Positions 1 through 12,828 of a stretch of 64,000 bases of DNA are shown one piece after another. The DNA is taken from the NCBI GenBank assembly GCA_028622995.1, contig JAJQJQ010000002.1, positions 7,998,001 through 8,062,000 on the forward strand, written 5' to 3'. The position numbers and the translations under genes were made by a program. The DNA comes from Panagrolaimus kolymaensis. Lineage: Eukaryota > Nematoda > Chromadorea > Rhabditida > Panagrolaimidae. The notes under the pieces were generated by a model that was not told where the DNA came from, searched no databases, and was given only the letters and a program-made list of their open reading frames with translations. Within the stretch, counting starts at the first letter, position 1. Every line of letters begins with the position of its first letter.

Positions 1-2864
1 GGAAGCTAAAAACGTTAGTTTGTAAATTTCGTGTGAAAATTTATTATTGAAATATTTAAAGCTGATATATAATATTTATTTTGCAACCCATGATTAATCC
101 ATGATTATGTTGTAGTTTTCATTTATTTTTTCTCACATTTTTTTAAAAATTTTATAATTTTCAATATTTTGCAACCAAATTAATTTTCTGCATCACTAAA
201 GTTTAGAGAAAAAAACATTTGTTTTTATATAATTTAAAGAATCCTTTTTAAAAACATATACTCACGTATCGAATCACGCTTGATATCCTTTTTTTAATTT
301 TTGTTTAACTTCCTCATAGCTTAAATTAAATTTTTTTACTTAAATTTTACTGTAGTTTAAAATAGTATAAAGTTATTTTATTAACAATATGTCAACAAAA
401 AAATGGGATTCTTATAATATTTTTAAAGGAGAAAACTTAAATTCAATTAAATTTTATATTATTTTTTTGACCATTTATTCGTTCAATAAATTTATAAACT
501 TTTGACCTTTGTCTTTGCTTCTTTCTTTCTTTTTTGATGACTTCCCCAAAAAGTTTTTTTTCAATTCCTCAGAAACACGGCTGCTTTTTTGCTCCATTAC
601 TAAAAAAAATGGGGAGGCGAATTTGTATTTTATGTTTCACAGTTTCATTTTTTGAATCCTTTTTTTTAATTTTGCTTAAAAGTTTTCATAGCTTTATTGC
701 TTACATAAAGAACTGATTACGGTAAACTCTATTTACTTTGTATTATGAAAAAAAACATATAGCAACATTATTAATAAAACCTTGCATTTTTGCATATGAA
801 ATAATTGATTTTTGATTACTTAAATTTTGTTTTCTTAAACTAATATCAAAAATGTTTCATTTAAAATGCACATTACAAAATCCCATATGACTGACTGATT
901 GCGTTTTGTTTATTAAATTTTGTAAAGGTTTATTGCCATTTTTTGGTTTGAATTAATTTCTATGTAAAAAATGTGTAGCCTGAAAAGATTATAATTTTGC
1001 TCATTTTTTGTGTACGATATTTTTATTTAAAAAGAAAGAGAATTTTTGTTTTTCAAACTTTAATATTTCTTTGAATAATAAATTTACCCCTATTTTTTAT
1101 GACTTTTGTTTTCACTTATTTTAATAGTCAAAAACTTTATTAAATCACGTTAACAAATTAGGGTAGAGGAGAGAGTACCAAATACATAATTGTTTGTTTA
1201 TTTCAATTTAAGCTAATCTGATGCAAGCTTAAGGTTCTGATATGTTAGATTTTTGTATGAATGAATTTTATAAAATAAAAAAATTTAGTAAATGCGGAAA
1301 TGAAATAAAATAATAATTATTTATGCTTGATATGCTTTTAATTTAATTATAATTTAAAGCAATCTATAGCTTTAAATAATAAAAAAGATGACGACTTTAA
1401 AAAAATAATTTACGAATTCAAATGAAACAGCTTTTTTATTTTTCATAAAAAGCTGTGGTTTTGCAACTTCAAAAAATGAAAGTTTTGTTTTTAACTCTTT
1501 TTTGATTACTGTAATTTTCAAATATTCCCAAAATTTATTTTTAGTGAAGAAACACAGGTCACTGGCGCCAATTTTTGTGAATCCAGGTGGTTAAAATGGA
1601 AAAAACAACAAAAACAAAACAAAAAATACGTCGCTACTTATGTAGCGAAGATTATAAAAGTCAAAGCTTTTAAATGTCTTCGTTTCTTCTCCCATTTTTT
1701 TTTCTAGGAAACTCTAAAACTTTGTAAACATTTGTTTCTTTCCTCCTCAACCTTCTAACTAGAAATATTAAAAGTTTGACTTTATTCTTTGAATTTATTG
1801 CTGTTAAAACTAAAAATAAATAATGGTAAAAATTTATAAATTGCAGGTGTAAACCTTTATTTTTAGATTATTTTTCTTATTTATCGTAATTTGGTCTAAT
1901 TTTATTTTTTTCTTCTAAAATAAAAACCAATTCAAAAACCAAAGAAAAAAAATATCTAAAAATACTTTATCGCATGAGAAAAAGTTTAAGAGAAAAAAAT
2001 CACATGTTTAAAATTAGTTATCCAAAATAAATCCCACATTTTGTTTTAATTTTTGTATCTTCGTGAGAATTTTTTACCTAAACTTAAAATGTCAGGATTG
2101 GATTTATTTTAGATACATTTATAAATCATTTTTTAATATTATCATGTGTTGACAGTGGTGGATAAGATTGTCTTTTTTATTTATAATTTAGACTTTTTTG
2201 GATTTTTTTTTGTATTTTTTTTTATGGGAGTGTGATATTGCTTTTTTTCGCGCCTTTTGTTAATTATATGTATGTGTTTTGTGTGTCTATGAGAATCGTA
2301 TATTTTTAAACAGCAAATAAACAAAAAAATATATTAATAAAGTTTGTGGTTTTATTTTCGTTTTATCAAATTTCATTAAAATTTAAGAAAAATGGTTTTT
2401 AAAGAAAGTTTGTGGAGTTTTTTTTTGTAATTTTTGTGTCTAAACATTTTTTGCTCATTTTTCTTCACCACTTTGAGTTTTTTTTACCGTATCACCTTTA
2501 TTTTAAAAGAGTACCATTTTTTGTAAATTTTTCTTCGAAAGTTTGATAAAATCAAAGAACGCAGTTTTGTTTTAAAAGAAAAACATAAGTATACGTTTAT
2601 TTTTCTTACCCAGAATAGAGGGAGAGGAAGCAAAAGTCCAAGTTCCTAATTTAATTAAATTTTAAAAGTATAGTGTTTTTCTGCTAAAACAGCTGAAAAG
2701 CTGAAATTTGTACCAGCCTTAAAAGTTGAACCAACCACCTCCTCCATGTTTTTAGTTTTATAATTAAAAAATATTTTCGTGTTTTTCCATTTTCTCATTT
2801 TTCCCTAAAAACCAAATATTTTTTTGTTGCAGGAAAAGTTTGCTACTTTTATTTTTTTCTCGTC
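1..2864. other. AT-rich intergenic region, no gene seen
   Basis: This stretch is very AT-rich with many homopolymer runs. The only open frames are short, low-complexity and Phe/Lys-rich, and I see no conserved motif in them. A splice-acceptor-like TTGCAG ending at 2832 lies 32 bases before the GPCR start codon and may be a 5' UTR splice or trans-splice site. No RNA gene was recognised. Confidence 0.6.
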
Positions 2865-4697
2865 ATGTCCGACCTTACTGAATTGATTATGCTTTCATCA
2901 ACAACAGCCAGTCCAGAATTAGTTCATATATATCCAATTCCAATCGCCATAGCATCATTTGTATTATCCATATTTGGAGTAATTTCGAATATAATTATTA
3001 TTGTTGCAATTATTGTTTCACCCGAATTAAGAAATCGATGTTATTTTTTAATTTGCTATCTCGCAATCTCCGATTTAATTTGTTGCATTTATTATTCTTT
3101 GTTAAGAGTTTTAATATTTACATATAGTTATTTTTTAACAAATTATGAATGTTTTATGTATTCTTTTATTGGATTATTTGCAATGAATACTCAAACGGGA
3201 TTAACTGTGATGTTGGGAGTGGATAGATTTTTAGCTGTTTCGGCGCCATATAAATATCGAAAATGGAATTCATTTTATTATATTTTAGCTATGATTATTC
3301 CACCAAATATTTATGCTTTTATTGTTACTGGTTATGGATTTATTGAAGCTAATGATAAGATTAAGGTAAGGGTTTCACAATGAAAAAAATCCCATAGATT
3401 TTCCTTATTATATAGATAAAAATGAATTTTACTGCTTCTGAAATCAGAATCAATAATTTGTTTGACTTTACGATTTGGGTTTTCATTTAGCTTAAAACAT
3501 TTTATTTGCTCTTTGCTCACTTAAAATTATGTGACCTTTCAATTTAGCCAATTACAGTTAAAGTTATTACTCTATTACATAGGCTTGCCTTTATTTGTTC
3601 AGAGATTACAAATTTTTGCTGAGCAAGAATCATAAGAGAAACTCCTGAATTTTAATTTATTAGCAAGAAAATAAATGAAAAGTGAATATTGTTTAGAAGA
3701 AGAAAAAAACCAAAAAAATTTTGTTTTCGAGGCAGAAAATTTTACCCATTTTCATTTTTAAATAACAAGAGTCCTATTGTTCTACTGTAAATTTTGCAAG
3801 CTTTTCTGAAATAAAATGAAAGCTTTATTTTACAACTTTTAATTTCCAGGTTCCTGTTTGTTTTCCTCCATCAGCATACAATAGCAATTCCCGAACGGTT
3901 TGGGTTGCTTCAAATGGTGTCATAATTTTTGTTGTTTTGCTTTTATATTTTTCTGCTCAACAAATTTTTCGTAAATCTCAACGTAAGTAGTACATTAAGA
4001 ATATTATCGACAGCCTTTCTCTTTAAAAAATAATAATTTATTCAAACGCAATAGAAAAATAATTTTTTGTTGTTATTTCAGAAACCACCGCTTCAAATTC
4101 AGTGAATAAATTAACTGCTCGCGTATTAAAATCATTAATGGTTGTTATGATTGTTTATGCTAGCACTTGGGCATTCACGATGATTATGATGATGGTCATT
4201 TCTGTGAGTTTATTAACTTACAAGGAAAATGAGAGTAACAAAAAAAGTTAAAATATTGCCAAATTTTTGTTACTTTCACATTATTTTAATTTAAAGCAAA
4301 AATAATTAATTTTTTTAGTTCATTGTTTATAATACTCCCACACAAAAAATAGTTGAAATTTTACTTGTATGGCCTGTAATCATCAATGCTTCAAGCAACT
4401 TTTTAATTTATTTCTGGAGAACCGAAGAATTTCGACGAGCAACGATTCGATTATTTGGTTGTGGAAGCAAAGTTGCTCGAAGTGATAGCGTTTGGGATAA
4501 AGATAAACGAACAAGTAAATTTTTGAAATCTATCTTAAAATCTTTTATAACCCCATTAAGAGAAAAATTTGATCGATTTATAAAATGGCCAATTCCCTTT
4601 ATTTCATAAACGTTTTTTAGTATTAATAATTATAGTTTTAGGCACTCAAATGGGTTCCACCGTAGCAGTGGATGTTCGGCGACAAAGTCGATGGTAA
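2865..4697 (+). CDS. Nematode chemoreceptor-type 7TM GPCR (srsx-like)
   Basis: Five exons fit in phase: 2865-3365, 3850-3982, 4082-4203, 4319-4514 and 4642-4697, giving about 335 residues. The product is a seven-helix membrane receptor. TM1 (about residues 24-50) ends in an LRNR-type first intracellular loop, TM2 contains YLAISDL, and TM3 ends in GVDRFLAVSAPYKYR, a DRF variant of the DRY motif. The later exons supply TM5 (NGVIIFVVLLLYF), TM6 (around YASTWAFTMIMMM) and TM7 (around VWPVIINASSNFLIYFW), with a short basic tail. The order and motifs match the nematode srsx group of rhodopsin-like receptors, which are mostly expressed in sensory neurons. The ligand cannot be deduced. A neuropeptide or amine receptor of similar layout is the main alternative. 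Confidence 0.85.
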
Positions 4698-5934
4698 CAG
4701 AAAATAAATATTTTTAGCAGCATTTTTATTGTTTTTGTTTATTGTATTGTAATTTTATTTGATCGTAATAAAAAAATAAACAGATTGAAAAAAAAATTTT
4801 GTTTATGAAGTTCTTCCACGAATCATATAAATTCCAGATAAATCATTTTCAGCCAATTTTTTTGAACATCTTTGAAGAATTATGTTTTTGCTTTTCACTC
4901 TTTTAGTTAATAAATAAATGTGTTCGAGCAGCTATAAGTTCAAGCAAAGAAATAATTTACTATAAAATGGATTTTGCCAAATTTTTTCAGAAGAACATTG
5001 ATTGCTGTATAAAAAAAAATTGTCAAACAGGCAACTTTTTTTTATAAATATGTGTTTTTTCTCATTCATTTTACTTTTGTTGTTTTTAAGATAAATTAAT
5101 TTTAAAAAATACCTTTGACACAAAATAAAAAAATGCCCTTCCTCCATAAATTAACTTTTATGAACATTCTACGATCACAATTTAAAAAAGAAAAAAAGCA
5201 AACAGCAAAAAAATCTTCTCTCTTTTTTTTTCTCTCCCTAATTTCCATTTTTGAATGTGATTCAACGCCTCACCAAAAAACAAGCAAACAAACAAAAGCT
5301 AGGTAAAAAATCACAATAAAAAAACGGGTAAAAAAGAAAAAGACTTGATGTTTTTTTTCTTCCGGTCACTCATATTTTTTTTTCATTCCTTTTTTTTGTA
5401 TGCTAGGGTTTCATTTTTGAACGCGATTTTTTTCTTATTGATTTCATTTATTCACGATTCACTTTTAACATTGATTAACTTTCTTGATGATTTGGAAGCT
5501 TGCTGAAAAAAAGTTTTATGAATAAAATAATGACTTTTAAAATTTATAAAAAAAAGTTTTGTGTTATAATTTTTTTTAATTCTTTATCGATGCACATTAA
5601 TGATTTTTTTGTTCTGCAAATTTTTAACTAATATAAATAAATATTGGGCGTTTATTTTTTTTATACTTTTTTGGTTTTAAAATTTTCATTTTTTCTTTTG
5701 GATATTTTATGAGTGAATTTACAAGTGAAAAATTCTTTTAACCAAATACTCACAAAGCCTCAAAAAAGGATATGAATGATTAGTAATCTTTTTTTTGTCT
5801 CCTCATCGCATAATCATAAATTTCTTTTTTCTTTTTCGTTTTTTGAAATTTTGAGTTTTGAATGATTTTTGTTTTTACGTTAATATTTTTTGAGAGATAT
5901 TCAATAAAAAATAATTTTTATCTTTAAATTTTTA
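4698..5934. other. Intergenic region carrying a channel-gene relic
   Basis: AT-rich spacer between the GPCR and the Sema receptor. Apart from the relic at 4807-4885 I see only T and A runs and no supported gene. Confidence 0.5.
4807..4885 (-). pseudogene. Relic of the C-terminal exon of a Cys-loop channel gene
   Basis: Read on the minus strand this stretch encodes CSKKLAENDLSGIYMIRG followed by RTS and a stop. The C-terminus of the intact channel at 8947-10699 reads CAEKLAENDSTGIYMIRG, then GTS and a stop. The DNA upstream of the shared block is still weakly alignable but contains no transmembrane segment and no further exon. It is therefore a partial duplicate of the last exon. It has the same orientation as the intact gene and lies on the other side of the Sema receptor gene. 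Confidence 0.8.
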
Positions 5935-8443
5935 ATGGCTATTTTTCCTCACCAAGAAATTTTCAAATTGCTCATCTTATTTTATTGTTTTTTTATTTCA
6001 TTCTCATCGATCTCAACGCCACAACCACATTCATGGCATCCTGAATCAAAAATATTACATGATTTTGGTGATAATTTTGTGCGAGGTATATCTCAATATG
6101 GATCAATATTAGCATTTGCATTAGAAGATAAAATAGTATTTGAAAATCCACCCGAGGAAAAAGGAGATTCTGCAGCAGTAAATAAAATTGGGAATATTAC
6201 CCTTGCTGAATATTTAATTGATAAAAGCCCATTATTGGACTTTAAAATCATTAATGAAACTTCTGTTTTGGTTTGTAATTCAATTGGTTGCAGGTTGGTA
6301 GTTTAAATCCTTTGAAATTAACCTTTCTTTGACTTTAAAAATTATAGTGTTTGTAAGAAAACTGCCAATAATGAACCAGATTGTGAGCAGCTCAAACTTC
6401 CTCATACATCCTTTAATTATGTCGCTGCTTCGTTGGTGGACGAAAAAATCTTTATTAGGGCAGTTTCAAACAACAAAACGATGGCTTCCATTTACGTTTT
6501 TGAGCCCACAAAAACTTCCACATTTGAATTGGTAAAATCCGCTGAAGACAATCAAATAATGAGCGAATTTACTGCAGTTGCTGTATTCTCCACGCTCACC
6601 CATGCATTCTTTGTGGGCTCAGCTTCTCGAAAAGATTTAGCAATGATCGGTTCAAATGATTATTATTACAACCGTGTAAACCATGAACTTCGCATCACTC
6701 GAGTATGTAATAATGATCAAACGAAGGATTTGGAGTCAAGAATGGATTTAACTTTGGCTTGCCAAGGCGATGATTATCAGAACCTTAAAAAATCAATACA
6801 TAACGTCGCAACAGCTGCAACATATTTTCCAGATAATGAAAAATTAATTATTTCGATTAAAACTCAAAATAAGAATACAACTATTTGCGGGTTTGATGTC
6901 AAAAAAATTCAGGAGCGCTTTGACCATACATGGAAATTATGCCAATCTGATTTTAATATGTATGAAAAAATTCAAGTAAGTCGAGTCTTATTGTTATTTT
7001 AATTAAAAAAATAAAAAATTCTCGAATTTTTAGATGTGTCAAGATATAAATTATCTTGATCTCCCAGATGATTGTTTTATTTTCACGATGCAAAAAGAAA
7101 TAAAGCTCCCTTTTTGTCAAGCACTCAATAATGTAAGTTAAATCTCTTTAAAAAAATGAAAATAAAAAAACCATTCTAGAGAAAAAGTGCCGATGCTTAC
7201 GATAATTGCAACTTACATATAACCAATAATTCAGCTTGGGGATATACTTGGTTAGATAATTACAAACCTTTCTTTGGGAAACCCATATATAAAGGTTCTC
7301 TCCCATCATTTATGGTTCTTCGAGAAAGTAATGATCCAAGCACGTTATTTGCAATTGATGAAGACAGCAGAATGAGACGAGTAAGTCATTAAACAAACAA
7401 AACAAAAAACTTTCCAAAACAAAGCAAAAAATTATTTTTAGATTCAACTTGATCCCACAAAAATTGATAACACTTTAATGTGGCGTCCTGCACGCCATGG
7501 ACCACACATGCTTGAATATTTAAAATCCAGCGGCCAATTGCTTTTTGTGAATCCAAGAGAGGACAATATTGTAAGTTTAAAAAACACAGAATAAAATAAA
7601 ATTAAATTAAATTAAAAAACCTAAAATTGCAGATTAATTATATGCATATTACTTGCGATGAATTATATCAAAGCTGTAATAATATTTCTTGGGAAGATCC
7701 ATTATCGTGTGGATTTTGTGCTAATCTTGATGGAAGTGGTATGGTCATGCCTGAGGGGAAATTGCTTTGTCAAACTGGCCAATTCATGAAAAATATTTGC
7801 CCTCCATCAATTGATTCCATTAAAGTAGTGTCCATTTCCTTGGTAGTTTTATTCTTTTAAAAAAGTGTTTATTTGCAGTTTTCTATTGATGGAGATTATA
7901 TGATTCATGGACAAAATTTTCAAAAATTTAAAAATCCTCAAATCACTGCTGGCACTGATGGATGTAATATTATTTTTTATCATGATAATTAGTATGTTTA
8001 ATTATTAAAATATAATTTAACTTCAAAAAGTATATATATTCTTTAGTATTCTTTGCCGAGGTTCCAGTAAAAGCGATAAATCTTGTAATGTCACCATAAT
8101 CGGGGAATTAAGTCAACAATATCCCAGTTTTGCATTACAGAAGGCTTTTCATGATGAAACTCCAGATAATAATACAAAGTAAGACTTTGTAAAAAAAGAA
8201 AAATAAAACATTAAATAAACTTTTAATTTTCAGAAATTTGAAATATCTTGGATTTGCAGCTGCTTTCATCATCCTTGTTGCAGTGATCGCTGCATTTTAT
8301 TTTTGTTTTAATAATTGCAGGCAAAAGGTAATTAATATACATAAGTATTAAAAAAATTTGATAATAATTTTTTTTTTCAGAATCATATAAATGATCAAGC
8401 TCAAATAGAACTTATAAATCTCACAAACCACGGCAGACAATAA
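5935..8443 (+). CDS. Sema-PSI-IPT single-pass receptor (plexin/Met-like ectodomain)
   Basis: Ten exons close in phase: 5935-6293, 6348-6975, 7034-7132, 7180-7380, 7442-7570, 7633-7824, 7879-7991, 8047-8178, 8234-8327 and 8381-8443. The product has about 669 residues. A signal peptide occupies residues 1-26. A Sema-type beta-propeller follows and includes TTICGFDVKKIQERFDHTWK, the motif where Sema domains read CxF-x3-I. A Cys-rich PSI module lies at about residues 477-525 (CDELYQSCNN to GKLLCQTG). An IPT-like segment comes next, then one TM helix (YLGFAAAFIILVAVIAAFYF) and a cytoplasmic tail of about 20 residues. Sema-PSI-IPT ectodomains occur in plexins and Met-family receptors such as C. elegans SVH-2. 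This protein has neither a kinase nor a plexin GAP domain, so it may be a co-receptor or decoy. That role is inference. Confidence 0.8.
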
Positions 8444-8946
8444 ATATTAATATTTACATCATTAATTTTTCCTCTTTTTTTGTAATTGAAAAAAATATTT
8501 ATCGTAATTTTTTATTTGTTTCTTAGCTAAATCTTATTTATTGTCTCCATTTTGAGAGTAATTTAATCTTTATTTGCATAGAATTCATTCTTAATTTGTT
8601 TACAGTGTTGAAAAGTTTTTTGTGTTTTAATTTAATAGAATACGTTTATTTCTCTTTTGTTTTTCGGGTCAAAAAATTTAAATAAAGATCTTAATTCGCG
8701 TAATTACTTGCTTTCATTTTTCTCTTCATTCAAAAAAAAAACACAACTTTGATTACAAAAAAAAAAACACAGTTTCTTTTTTTTTATTTGCGTCAAAAAA
8801 CCTTTCACATTTCTTTCTTTTATTTCTCTCGTTTTTTTCTGAACAAACAGCTGTCCTTTAAAATAGAAAAATATTAATTTATAAAAAAAAGATAAAAGAA
8901 AGAAAGACAACGAAGCGTCACAAATACAGTGAAAAACAGTTTTTGT
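8444..8946. other. Convergent intergenic spacer
   Basis: This is the shared 3' region of the Sema receptor (+) and the channel gene (-). It is AT-rich and contains probable 3' UTRs but no other feature I can support. Confidence 0.5.
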
Positions 8947-10699
8947 TTATGACGTTCCTCCTCGAATCATATAAATTCCAGTTGAATCATTTTCAGCTAA
9001 TTTTTCTGCACATCTTCTAATTACTTCATAAGTTGGTATTGTAATAGAAAGAAAAAATATTAAAAATAAAAATGTGTCTAATCGATTTGCAATTATGCTC
9101 CATGCTTCAAATGTTAGCTTTATTGGGTCGTGAAGTTTAGCCTGAAAAGTTGAAAATGGGTAATTTTTGAAACCAAAATTTAATTCTAAAACTTCGACAA
9201 TCAAATGTCACAGTCATTAACTTACTTTTTCAATTTTTGTTTCAATATTTTCAACTTTTTTACAACAAAATAAAATTTTTGTTAACCATTTCGGTGGCAT
9301 TTTATCATTTTCTTTGCAACCTTTCCAATTAATAAATAATATTCCTCCAGCACACATAGTTGCAAGGGAAAGAACAACTAAATTATGAAGAAAAAATAAA
9401 AGCAATATTGGAACTTTGCGTGAAGTATGTGGAATTTTTTCTGCTACAACCGTGCCATAAACAGCAACCGAAACTAAAGCTGTTACACCCAGGGAAAATC
9501 GTTCTTGTCTTTCAGGTCGAGTTGAAAATCGAGCAAAAAGTCCAGCAATTCCAAGCGCACAAATAATATAACATGGAAATACAAGGCTAATAACATAGTG
9601 TAAAGGTTTACGACTGATTTCAATGTGGAATTTAGCTTCGGAATGTATTAATCCATCAAACTCATAAATGAGTTCTTCCAATCTCACTGCCTAAAATATT
9701 TTTTTGTTTATGTCAAAGAGTTTCAGCAACAATAATTGCTTTATCAAAGTTAGAAATTTGGTGCACCAAGAAACTCGATGACAACCGTTTCATAAAAAAA
9801 TCCTAACCTTTAAAGCCCATTCATCATTTCGACTATAATGTTCAAGGGTTGAGCGATTTGCAAATTGTATTACAACTTTATCTTTTGCATAACCCCAACT
9901 TGCAATCTAAAAAAATTCGTTTTTATTTATGACAATTCTTATGCAAAAAAATCTTACATCAAGGTGGCATGTTTGTGAATCAAGTGGAAATTTTTCCACA
10001 TTTATATTACACGCAACTGAATATAAAGCTGGATAAGATCTTATCACTTTTCCAGTAAAAAGTACTTCCACTGGAGTTCGAACTGATTCCATAATATTCA
10101 TATATTCCATTCTAAAAAGTTTAGCATCAGTTAAAATTGCATCAAACCATTGGACTAAATAATTACGTATTTAAAACCGTAACATCACTAATCCAAATTT
10201 GATCTATGGGTAACCAAGTTTGTTGAATTCCACCAAATTCATTTGGATTCCAAATTAGCGTGGAATCAAACCATTCTTCATACATAAAAACTTGAACCGT
10301 CATTCGTTGCTTTACTTCGTTCACGGAAACAATATTCACTAAATCAATATCCAATGTGAGGGTTACTCGATCTTCAGGTGGTGAGTCTCTAAAGCAATTT
10401 ATTAAACTTTTGCTTAAAAAAATAAAAGCACTCTAATCAAAGGTTTTGAAAGATCAAAGCAAAACTTTTTAACTAAATTCGATTTAAAAAAATGTGTTTA
10501 AAAAAATTCTCAAACCTATCATGTTGATTCATTAAATATTGCGTTAACCGTTTTGATTGACTTATTGTATCTGCAAAAAAATTAATCCGTTTCAAAACCA
10601 ATCAACAAAAAAATATAATCGCTTACAATTAATTCCAAAACCCATATAAAAAAATACCCAAAAATTCAATAATATTAAATAAAAAAATCTATGAAACAT
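8947..10699 (-). CDS. Cys-loop ligand-gated ion channel subunit (lgc/acr type)
   Basis: Seven exons close in phase on the minus strand: 10627-10699, 10516-10570, 10167-10388, 9958-10111, 9808-9906, 9226-9690 and 8947-9141, giving about 420 residues. A signal peptide is encoded by exon 1. The Cys-loop CNINVEKFPLDSQTC has the diagnostic 13-residue spacing. Helices M1-M3 lie in exon 6 and M4 in exon 7. M2 reads QERFSLGVTALVSVAVYG, with Glu at -1', which is typical of cation-selective pores. The usual 9' Leu is Val. There is no vicinal Cys pair in the loop C region, so it is not an alpha-type acetylcholine subunit. It probably forms a pentameric neuronal or muscle channel. The ligand is unknown. 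Confidence 0.88.
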
Positions 10700-11181
10700 T
10701 TCTTTGTTTTAAAAAAGAAAGAATAGAAGAAAGACGAAAGAAGAAAAGGCAATTTAATGGAGTCATTTTATGAGATTAACTTTTTCTATTTCTATTGCTT
10801 TTTGGATGAAGGAACTCAAGCTTGAGTTTTTTTGAAGTAGAAAGAAAAAAAATTCCATAAAACAAAGAAGAAAGGGAAAAGCATTTGTTGCCGCCTGCGG
10901 CTTTGATTTTTGCAAAAAATTTTCAAAGAAGACGACTGACTGATTCAAAGCCATTTTTTATTATCTAATAAAAAAAGGCAAATTTACGACCTCCTGGACA
11001 GACATGGGACAATGGAACTCAACAATATTTCAATGGCATTCAAAAGAAAAGAAAAACAAGACACAAAGCACATAATTTTTCAATTTATTAAAAATTTAAC
11101 AACAACAAATTACATAAATAATAAGAAAATTTAACAATAAAACAAACAAATAAAACAAATAAAGAAGAAATACTAAAGTTA
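10700..11181. other. Intergenic spacer
   Basis: AT-rich DNA between the channel start and the 3' end of the next minus-strand gene. It should contain the channel promoter and the neighbour's 3' UTR. No motif was recognised. Confidence 0.4.
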
Positions 11182-12409
11182 TTAACATTTGAAAAGACTA
11201 TTTTGTTTGATTGCTTCAACTTCAATCATAGTTTTATAAGCAGCCCATTGACGTTCCAAAGTGTATGCATTTAGTGCTTGAATATATGCTTCTTCGACCT
11301 TTGAGCTCATTGGAATTGATGAAAGAATAGGAGTTGAAGGCGTTGATGATGAGTTTCCTGAAAAAATAATAGTATTATTAAAATATTCAAAAATCAAAAT
11401 CACAAATAAAAGTAATGGCTTTTTTTAGGATAATTTTATAGTTCCTTTCATTTTCAAAGCTTTATGGAAAAGAGTAAAGTTGATTTACAAACACATTTTA
11501 CAGTGGATGGCCCATAATCTTTTCGGACACAAAGAAACAACTTTAGAAAGATGCCCAACTTTTGATAATGATGATAATTAACTTCCGAAGTACCATAAAA
11601 AGTAAAATCATACCATAAATTTCTTGTTGACGCGGATCCAAAGTAGTTGTAACAGGCGAAGAACAATCAGGAAAACTATGAAACGATTCATTGAAATCAT
11701 CGGAATCAGTAAGACTGTTATTATAATTAGAAATATCTAAAATGCACAGAAACTCTTTTGTTAATTAATCACAAAGTAAGTAAATATTACCGGAAACAAC
11801 AGCATCAACCAAAGAAGTAGTAACAGCTTCACAATCACAAACAATGGAAACTAGATTTTCAACAAGATCGATGACTTCGTTAGCCTAAAAATGTTTATGC
11901 GTTAAAAAGCTAACATATTGAAAAATTATAAACATGCATCAAAGGTATTAGTTCCACAATACGTTGCATCAGGAAAATCCATATCCATTATTGAAGAATC
12001 ATGATCAAAATCATCAGCAGAGAAATCATCGACGGATAGAGGAATATCTTTTTTACAAAAATTAGTGTTTAATAATCGATATATTGAAATAACCATATTG
12101 TCCTTTGCACTCAATTCCTTATTATTTTTCCATTTTGTCTGAAAATGCATTTATTCGTTAACAAAGCCAACAAGAAACATTTACCAAAGCAGCTCGAGTT
12201 AAAGCAGGCCAACGAGTTTTATACAAAAATCTAGCAATTCGATTGAGAAATAAACCATTATCGTGACATTCTTTCATGATTTCTTCCCAAACATCCATTC
12301 GACGAGCAGCATTTCGCATCTTTGAATAATGCTTTTGAACAACATTTAGAAATTTGATAGTTTCATCAGATTTTTTCATACGAGATGGTGAAGAAGATTT
12401 CGGTTTCAT
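11182..12409 (-). CDS. Uncharacterised protein, paralogous N-terminal domain with its neighbour
   Basis: The proposed exons are 12185-12409, 11934-12138, about 11791-11884, 11614-11736 and 11182-11357, giving about 270 residues. The N-terminal domain of about 60 residues (KFLNVVQKHYSKM, then KECH, then FLYKTRWPAL) matches the first exon of the next gene upstream at 13390-13626. The middle is strongly acidic (SVDDFSADDFDHD), and the C-terminus is a predicted helix (VEEAYIQALNAYTLERQWAA). I do not recognise the family. A basic and aromatic N-terminal module followed by an acidic stretch would suit a transcriptional regulator, but this is only inference. The junction between exons 2 and 3 is uncertain. 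The strong acceptor at 11885 gives a stop, and the frame closes only if a weaker AG eight bases further on is used. Confidence 0.65.
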
Positions 12410-12828
12410 GGTTTAGCCTAAAATGTGAAACATTAGAAGTAAAAGTTAACAAAAATGTTGGAAAAAGAATCTTGGAAAAAAAGTGAAGTTGAAGAAGAAT
12501 TCCTTTTCATGATTATTGGAAACTGCTGATTGCTGTTAATTCTTCGCTTCAAGAGCCAATACAGCATGATACTGTTGCTACCTACACAAGTAAACATGCT
12601 TTTAGAAGATACAGAAATACATTAACTTCAAAACAAAATATCTGGCATTTATGATCTTCTCAAAATTGAAAGAAACTCGTTCCATAAATCTCTCACGATA
12701 TCCCAAAGAGAAACAGTAGTAAACGAAAAACAAATATTTATTAGGCGAAAACATGAAAGCATATAATACAATGAAATATAATCATAAAGGTTCAAAAAAA
12801 GGTGAAACGATATCATACTTTAACACAG
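12410..12828. other. Spacer between the paralogous pair
   Basis: This lies between two genes on the same strand and probably holds the 3' UTR of the upstream gene and the promoter of the downstream one. I see no other element. Confidence 0.4.

Noticed and set aside
1632..1647. Short palindrome CGCTACTTATGTAGCG
   Set aside because: A six-base stem is expected by chance in 64 kb, and nothing around it supports an RNA or element.
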